A DNA stretch of 10,738 nt from Limnohabitans sp. (lineage in GTDB: Bacteria; Pseudomonadota; Gammaproteobacteria; Burkholderiales; Burkholderiaceae_C): NCBI GenBank assembly GCA_024641725.1, contig JAHECM010000141.1, positions 1 through 10,738 on the forward strand, in the 5' to 3' direction. The position numbers were made by a program, and so were the translations under genes. Of this stretch, positions 6,665 to 10,738 are shown in pieces (within the stretch, counting starts at the first letter, position 1; every line of letters begins with the position of its first letter). The notes under the pieces were generated by a model. It made no database searches and had not been told where the DNA came from. It worked only from the letters and a program-made list of their open reading frames with translations.

Positions 6665-6670
6665 TACAAT
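6665..6670 (+). promoter_or_regulatory. Probable -10 element of the FAD monooxygenase gene (TACAAT)
   Basis: CTACAATCGT at 6664-6673, one mismatch from TATAAT, ends 7 bases before the ATG at 6678. A transcript started at the usual distance would begin at or within 2 bases of the start codon, so the mRNA would be leaderless; accordingly no ribosome binding site is present. No -35 hexamer is evident. The upstream half of this promoter overlaps the ychF -10 element. Confidence 0.5.
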
Positions 6671-6677
6671 CGTTGGC

Positions 6678-7883
6678 ATGGCATCCCAACCCGACATTTG
6701 CATCCGTGGCGCAGGCATTGTGGGCCGCAGCCTGGCCCTGCTGCTGGCGCGCGAACGCCTGCACGTGGCGCTGGTCGATGCCCCCAAAACCGCCGCCGGC
6801 CCAGACGTGCGGGCTTACTCGCTCAACGGCGCGGCCAAACGCATGCTGCAAGACCTGCGCTGCTGGCCCGACAGCCCCGAAAACACAAACAACCCCGCCG
6901 TGACGCCGGTGCACCAAATGCAGGTGTTTGGCGACCAAGGCGGTCAGCTCAGCTTTGGGGCCAGCGAACAAGGCGTGGCCGAACTCAACTGGATGGTCGA
7001 TGTACCCGTGCTCGAAGCGCGCCTGGCTGCAGCCGTGCAGTTTCAACCCCTGATTGAAGTGGTGCAGGCCCCAGTGGCCGCCCCTTTGACGGTGGTTTGC
7101 GAAGGCCGCGCCAGCCAAACCCGGGCTGAGCTGGAGGTCACATTTGACATTCAGCACTACGAACAGCATGCCGTCGCCACCCGCTTGCAGTGCGCCCTGC
7201 CACACGGTGGCGTGGCTCGGCAGTGGTTTGGCTTTGGTCAAGGCCCGGGGCTGTCACCGGGGTTGTCGCAGCCGCAAGCCGAAATTGTGGCCCTGCTGCC
7301 CCTGGGCGGCGTTGGCGGGCACGAGGTGGCGCTGGTCTGGTCCGTCCACCCCGCGCGTGCGCAACACCTCATGGCTCTGGACGCTGCGGCATTCACGCAG
7401 GCCCTGGGCACCGCCTGCGGCCTGGCTTTGGGCCCCATGACGCTCAGCGCCGAGCGCGCCGTCTGGCCGCTGCAACTGGCGCGGGCTTCGCGCTGGACCG
7501 GCCCTGTGCCCGGCCTGCCACACCAAAGCTTTGCCTTGGCTGGCGACGCGGCCCACGCCCTGCACCCGCTGGCAGGCCAAGGGCTGAACGTCGGCCTGGC
7601 CGACGTGGCCGAATTGGTCAAAGTCATCCGTGGCAAAGAGTTTTGGCGTCCTTTAAACGACCTGCGGCTGCTGCGTCGCTACGAGCGCGCACGCCAAGCC
7701 GATGTGCAGGCCATGGGCCTCGTGACCGACAGTTTGCAGCGCTTGTTTGCCCAAACCGGGCCCGTCTGGCCGACACTGCGCAACTGGGGCCTGACGGGTT
7801 TTGACCGTGCTGGCCCCCTCAAACGCTGGATGACCCGGCAAGCCATGGGCGCTGACGCAGCCCCCAACCCCCACCCCTTGTGA
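6678..7883 (+). CDS. UbiH/UbiF/VisC-type FAD-dependent monooxygenase, probable ubiquinone ring hydroxylase
   Basis: Flavoprotein hydroxylase of the UbiH/COQ6 family, 401 residues; such enzymes hydroxylate the aromatic ring of ubiquinone precursors using NAD(P)H and O2. Visible are the Rossmann dinucleotide motif RGAGIVGRSLALLLARE (10-26; GxGxxG at 11-16) with acidic Asp34 at the end of the second strand, family-like YEQHAVATRLQCALPHGG in the middle, and the second FAD motif GDAAHALHPLAGQGLNVGLAD (289-309; split as GDAAH 289-293 and GQGLN 300-304). At the place of the usual DG motif it has Glu142-Gly143 (CEGRASQTR). The ATG at 6678 is chosen because the Rossmann strand follows directly; the open frame upstream to 6531 runs into ychF on the other strand. 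It heads a tight set with dsbC (16-base gap). Which position it hydroxylates cannot be decided here. Confidence 0.87.
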   Translation: MASQPDICIRGAGIVGRSLALLLARERLHVALVDAPKTAAGPDVRAYSLNGAAKRMLQDLRCWPDSPENTNNPAVTPVHQMQVFGDQGGQLSFGASEQGVAELNWMVDVPVLEARLAAAVQFQPLIEVVQAPVAAPLTVVCEGRASQTRAELEVTFDIQHYEQHAVATRLQCALPHGGVARQWFGFGQGPGLSPGLSQPQAEIVALLPLGGVGGHEVALVWSVHPARAQHLMALDAAAFTQALGTACGLALGPMTLSAERAVWPLQLARASRWTGPVPGLPHQSFALAGDAAHALHPLAGQGLNVGLADVAELVKVIRGKEFWRPLNDLRLLRRYERARQADVQAMGLVTDSLQRLFAQTGPVWPTLRNWGLTGFDRAGPLKRWMTRQAMGADAAPNPHPL

Positions 7884-7899
7884 CCCCGAAAGAAACCCC

Positions 7900-8619
7900 A
7901 TGAAGTTTGTTCGCCCTCTTTTGTTGCCGATGCTGTTGGCACTGCTGGCCTCGGCCATCGGCCCCGCGTTTGCGCAAGAAGCCACCATCCGCAAAAACCT
8001 GAGCGAGCGCCTGAGCAACCTGCCCAAGATCGACGAAATCAGCAAAACCCCCATGAACGGCCTGTACGAAGTGCGCATGGGCAGCGACATCATGTACAGC
8101 GACGCGGAGGGCAATTTTTTGATCCAAGGCGCGCTGATCGACGTCAAACAAAAACGCAACCTGACCGAAGAGCGCACCGAAAAACTGTCGGCGGTGGCCT
8201 TTGACCAACTGCCCCTCAAAAATGCGTTCACCCAGGTGCGTGGCAACGGCAAGCGCAAGCTGGCGATCTTTGCCGACCCCAACTGCGGCTACTGCAAGCG
8301 CTTTGAAAAAGACCTGCAAAAGCTGGAAAACGTGACGATCTACCACCTGCTGTACCCCATCTTGGGTGAAGACTCCAAAGCCAAGTCCAAACACATTTGG
8401 TGCGCCAAAGACAAGGCCAAAACCTGGAACGACTGGATGGTGGGCGGCACCACGCCCCCCGCCGCCAACTGCGACACCGCCGCCGTGGACGCGAATGTGG
8501 AATTTGGCAAAAAGCAACGCATCACCGGCACACCGACCTTGTTCTTTGCCGACGGCACCCGCGTGCCTGGCGCAGTGCCGATCGCGCAAGTTGAGAAAAT
8601 GCTGGCGGAGATCAAATGA
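7900..8619 (+). CDS. dsbC: Periplasmic thiol:disulfide interchange protein, DsbC family
   Basis: Disulfide bond isomerase of the periplasm, 239 residues. A signal peptide is clear: basic MKFVR, a hydrophobic core to about residue 21, and cleavage likely after AFA25. The mature protein has the N-terminal DsbC dimerisation domain (about 30-95, with GLYEVRMGSDIMYSDAEG), a linker helix, and a thioredoxin domain with active site CGYC (129-132) after IFADPN, a second cysteine pair Cys168 and Cys191 like the structural disulfide of E. coli DsbC, and cis-Pro212 in TGTPTLFF. GAAAGAAA (7888-7895) serves as ribosome binding site. In the family the protein is kept reduced by DsbD; no dsbD is in the window. 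The stop overlaps the next start as ATGA. Isomerase rather than DsbG-type activity is inferred from the CGYC pair. Confidence 0.94.
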   Translation: MKFVRPLLLPMLLALLASAIGPAFAQEATIRKNLSERLSNLPKIDEISKTPMNGLYEVRMGSDIMYSDAEGNFLIQGALIDVKQKRNLTEERTEKLSAVAFDQLPLKNAFTQVRGNGKRKLAIFADPNCGYCKRFEKDLQKLENVTIYHLLYPILGEDSKAKSKHIWCAKDKAKTWNDWMVGGTTPPAANCDTAAVDANVEFGKKQRITGTPTLFFADGTRVPGAVPIAQVEKMLAEIK

Positions 8620-9074
8620 AACCCACCCCCCACCCCGAAGACCCCACCTGGTTGCTGATCCGCCGTCTGGGCTATGCCGGGCTGATCCCCTTTGTCTTTT
8701 TGGCCCTGTGCCTGTGGGCCGCAGGGCCTGACCTGCACCCGTATGTGGCGCTGTCGATGCAGGGCTATGGCGCGGTGATCGTGTCGTTCTTGGGCGGCAT
8801 CCACTGGGGCGTGGGCTTTCGCAATGCGCTGATCACCCCCGAGGCACCGCGCATCCACTTCAGCTGGGGCGTGGCCCCCACGCTGCTGGCTTGGGTGGGC
8901 GTGATGATGCCCGCCTTTGCCGGCCTGCCCCTGCTGGGCTTTGTGCTGATCGGCTGCTACGTGATGGACCGCCGCACTTGGCCCGCAGCCGGCCTGGCCC
9001 CTTGGCTGCCCATGCGCTTGCAGCTGACCATCGTCTCCAGCCTGAGCTGTTTTTTGGCGGCTGGTGCGACCTGA
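8616..9074 (+). CDS. DUF3429 family membrane protein
   Basis: Small integral membrane protein of 152 residues with four or five hydrophobic segments (about 19-36, 48-66, 82-100, 102-118 and 131-150). GYAGLIPFVFLAL near the N-terminus and YGAVIVSFLGGIHWGVGFRNA in the middle match the DUF3429 pattern as I remember it; relatives occur in many proteobacteria and in eukaryotes (TMEM69-like). No function is established and I can see no catalytic motif. The conserved SFLGGIHWG segment inside a predicted helix is the family hallmark. The start ATG overlaps the dsbC stop, so the two are translationally coupled. Confidence 0.85.
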   Translation: MKPTPHPEDPTWLLIRRLGYAGLIPFVFLALCLWAAGPDLHPYVALSMQGYGAVIVSFLGGIHWGVGFRNALITPEAPRIHFSWGVAPTLLAWVGVMMPAFAGLPLLGFVLIGCYVMDRRTWPAAGLAPWLPMRLQLTIVSSLSCFLAAGAT

Positions 9075-9098
9075 TTGAAGCCCCTGCTGGCCCTTGGC

Positions 9099-9128
9099 TG
9101 TGGGAGCTGCGCCCTCGCGGCTCCTACA
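9099..9128. repeat. REP-like extragenic palindrome (TGTGGGAGC ... GCTCCTACA)
   Basis: A 13-bp stem, 9099-9111 with 9116-9128, has a CCCT loop and only two G:T mismatches, both of which would pair in RNA. TGTGGGAGC and its partner GCTCCTACA resemble the core of REP elements known from Pseudomonas, Xanthomonas and relatives. It lies in the 88-base spacer between the DUF3429 gene and the M61 gene, the typical location. No T tract follows on the plus strand, so it is not a classical terminator. Only one copy lies in the window, so the repeat status is inferred. Confidence 0.55.
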
Positions 9129-9162
9129 AACACCAACACAGCCCCACCCACGCCGCCCACGC

Positions 9163-10738
9163 ATGAGCCTCCTGCACTACACCATCGAAGCCGCTGACCT
9201 CCACGCGCATTTGTTCAAAGTCACGCTGACCGTGGCTGAGCCAGCGGCAACGCAAACCGTGTCACTGCCCGTGTGGATTCCGGGCAGCTATTTGGTGCGC
9301 GAATTTGCCAAAAACTTGCAAAACCTGAGCGCCAAGCAAGGCCGCCGCAGTGCCCATGCCGAGCAACTGGACAAATGCACTTGGCAAGTGGCCTGCCGCC
9401 CGGGCACGCCCTTGGTGTTGAGCTACGAGGTCTATGCCTTTGACCACTCGGTGCGCACCGCCTGGCTGGACAGCCAGCGCGGTTTTTTCAATGGCACCAG
9501 CCTGTGCCTTCGCGTGCATGGTCAAGAACAGCTGCCTCACCAGTTGCAACTGCTGCCCGTCAAGGGCCAGGCCCCCTGGCAAGCGGCCACGGGCTTGACC
9601 CCGGTCAAAACCGACAAAAAAGGCTTTGGCCTGTACCAAGCACAAGACTACGACGAGCTGGTGGACTGCCCAGTGGAGCTGGGCAGGTTTTGGAGCGGCA
9701 CCTTCACTGCCTGCGGCATCCCGCACCGCTTTGTGGTGGCGGGCGCTTTGCCATCGTTTGACGGCGCTCGCCTGCTGGCCGACACGCAAAAAATCTGCGA
9801 GGCCGAGATCCGCTTTTGGCACGGCAAAGGCGCTGCTGCTGGACGCAAAGCACCACACAAAAACTACCTGTTCATGCTCAACGCGGTGCACGACGGCTAC
9901 GGCGGGCTGGAGCACCGCAACAGCACCGCACTGATCTGTGGGCGCCGCGACCTGCCGCAAACCGGCAACAGCCAGACCGGCGAGGGCTACACCACGCTGC
10001 TGGGCTTGATCAGCCACGAGTACTTTCACACCTGGAACGTCAAGCAGCTGCGGCCCGCCGCCTTTGCACGCTACGACTACTCGCAAGAAAACTACACCGA
10101 TCTGCTGTGGTTTTTTGAGGGCTTCACCAGCTATTACGACGACTTGTTGCTGCGCCGAGCCGGCCTGATCGACGACGCGACTTATGTGGCCTTGCTGGGC
10201 AAGACCATGGTGCAAGTGCAGCAAACCCCGGGCCGCCATGTGCAAACGGTGGCGCAAGCCAGCGTGGACGCCTGGGTCAAGTACTACCGCCAAGACGAAA
10301 ACACGCCCAACGCGACGGTGAGTTATTACACCAAAGGCGCATTGGTGGCCCTGTGCCTGGACCTGACGCTGCGTTCAGAATTCAAAGCGCAAGGCCACAC
10401 GCTGGATGCGGTGATGCGTGGGCTGTACGTGCGCTGCAAAGCAGGCCCCATGCGCGAACAAGATCTGCAAGACGAGCTGCACAGCCTCACGGGCCGCAGC
10501 TGGGCCGCCGAGATCCAAAGCTGGGTGCACAGCACCGACGAGCTGCCGGTGGCCCAACGGCTGCAGACACAAGGCATCCGCGTCCTCGCCGAGCCGGGCA
10601 CTTTTGCGCAACGCTTGGGCTTGCGGCATCTGGACGCCAATGGCAGTGTGCAGATCAAGGCCGTGCTGCGCGGCAGCGCGGCTGAGCAAGCCGGGTTTGC
10701 GGCGGGCGACGAATGGCTGGGGGTTGAAATGGAGGGCC
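9163..10738 (+). CDS. M61 family metallopeptidase (glycyl aminopeptidase type) with PDZ domain, C-terminus missing
   Basis: Zinc aminopeptidase of family M61; 525 codons are visible and the gene runs off the window (family members are usually about 590-640 residues). An N-terminal beta-rich domain contains LPVWIPGSYLVREFAKN (35-51). The catalytic part has GGLEHRNS (247-254), the zinc site HEYFH (285-289) with Glu286 as general base, the third ligand Glu319 in FFEGFTSYYDD, and SYYTKGALVALCLDL (387-401). A PDZ domain starts near residue 490 and shows GSAAEQAGFAAGDEWLG at the edge. No signal peptide is visible, which suggests a cytoplasmic enzyme. The ATG at 9163 fits the family start MSLLHYTIEAAD; no ribosome binding site precedes it. 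A TACAAA at 9125-9130 might be a -10 element, but this is weak. The gene may instead be read through from the DUF3429 gene. Confidence 0.95.
   Translation, partial: MSLLHYTIEAADLHAHLFKVTLTVAEPAATQTVSLPVWIPGSYLVREFAKNLQNLSAKQGRRSAHAEQLDKCTWQVACRPGTPLVLSYEVYAFDHSVRTAWLDSQRGFFNGTSLCLRVHGQEQLPHQLQLLPVKGQAPWQAATGLTPVKTDKKGFGLYQAQDYDELVDCPVELGRFWSGTFTACGIPHRFVVAGALPSFDGARLLADTQKICEAEIRFWHGKGAAAGRKAPHKNYLFMLNAVHDGYGGLEHRNSTALICGRRDLPQTGNSQTGEGYTTLLGLISHEYFHTWNVKQLRPAAFARYDYSQENYTDLLWFFEGFTSYYDDLLLRRAGLIDDATYVALLGKTMVQVQQTPGRHVQTVAQASVDAWVKYYRQDENTPNATVSYYTKGALVALCLDLTLRSEFKAQGHTLDAVMRGLYVRCKAGPMREQDLQDELHSLTGRSWAAEIQSWVHSTDELPVAQRLQTQGIRVLAEPGTFAQRLGLRHLDANGSVQIKAVLRGSAAEQAGFAAGDEWLGVEMEG

Noticed and set aside
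6531..6677. 49-codon N-terminal extension of the FAD monooxygenase
   Set aside because: It lies opposite the ychF start and contains no family sequence; the Rossmann motif follows directly after the ATG at 6678, which also has a promoter just ahead.
1..10738. Search for a defence, toxin-antitoxin, CRISPR or mobile system
   Set aside because: All coding space is taken by recognised housekeeping or conserved families, no direct repeat array or transposase is seen, and base and codon use look even throughout.

Overview
The window is a gene-dense, high-GC stretch of chromosomal housekeeping DNA. Gene content, the dusB-fis-purH order, base composition and protein style (Fis of about 80 residues, YchF, DUF3429, M61 peptidase) suggest a betaproteobacterium of the order Burkholderiales, most likely the family Comamonadaceae. 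This placement is inferred from memory of those genomes, not from a search. I see no phage genes, insertion sequence, CRISPR array, tRNA or rRNA, and no gene-free stretch longer than about 145 bases.

Left block, minus strand, read right to left (3881 to 1): dusB (tRNA dihydrouridine synthase), fis (nucleoid protein) and purH (last two steps of IMP synthesis) form a tight operon. dusB and fis overlap by ATGA, and 10 bases separate fis from purH. After a 96-base spacer holding a repeat-like hairpin comes a DEAD-box RNA helicase with a GTG start, which runs off the left edge. The operon promoter lies in the 141-base divergent spacer at 3882-4022, together with two overlapping inverted repeats.

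Middle block, plus strand (4023 to 5455): a small YqaA/DedA-type (VTT domain) membrane protein overlaps by ATGA a membrane-anchored alpha/beta hydrolase with a complete catalytic triad. A 22-bp perfect inverted repeat with A and T tracts then ends this pair and also the convergent ychF gene (minus strand, 6610 to 5519), so it is a bidirectional terminator.

Right block, plus strand (6678 to end): a UbiH/UbiF-type FAD monooxygenase, a periplasmic DsbC-type disulfide isomerase, a DUF3429 membrane protein, and an M61 metallopeptidase with a PDZ domain that runs off the right edge. The first three are closely spaced (16-base gap, then ATGA overlap). An 88-base spacer with a second REP-like hairpin precedes the peptidase. 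ychF and the monooxygenase are divergent, and their predicted -10 elements lie only 13 bases apart.

Nothing here looks like a new defence, mobile or biosynthetic system. The points most worth a second look are the two REP-like hairpins, the shared extended -10 motif (CTACAATCGT twice, CTAAAATCGC once), the apparently leaderless starts, and the overlapping palindromes ahead of dusB-fis-purH.
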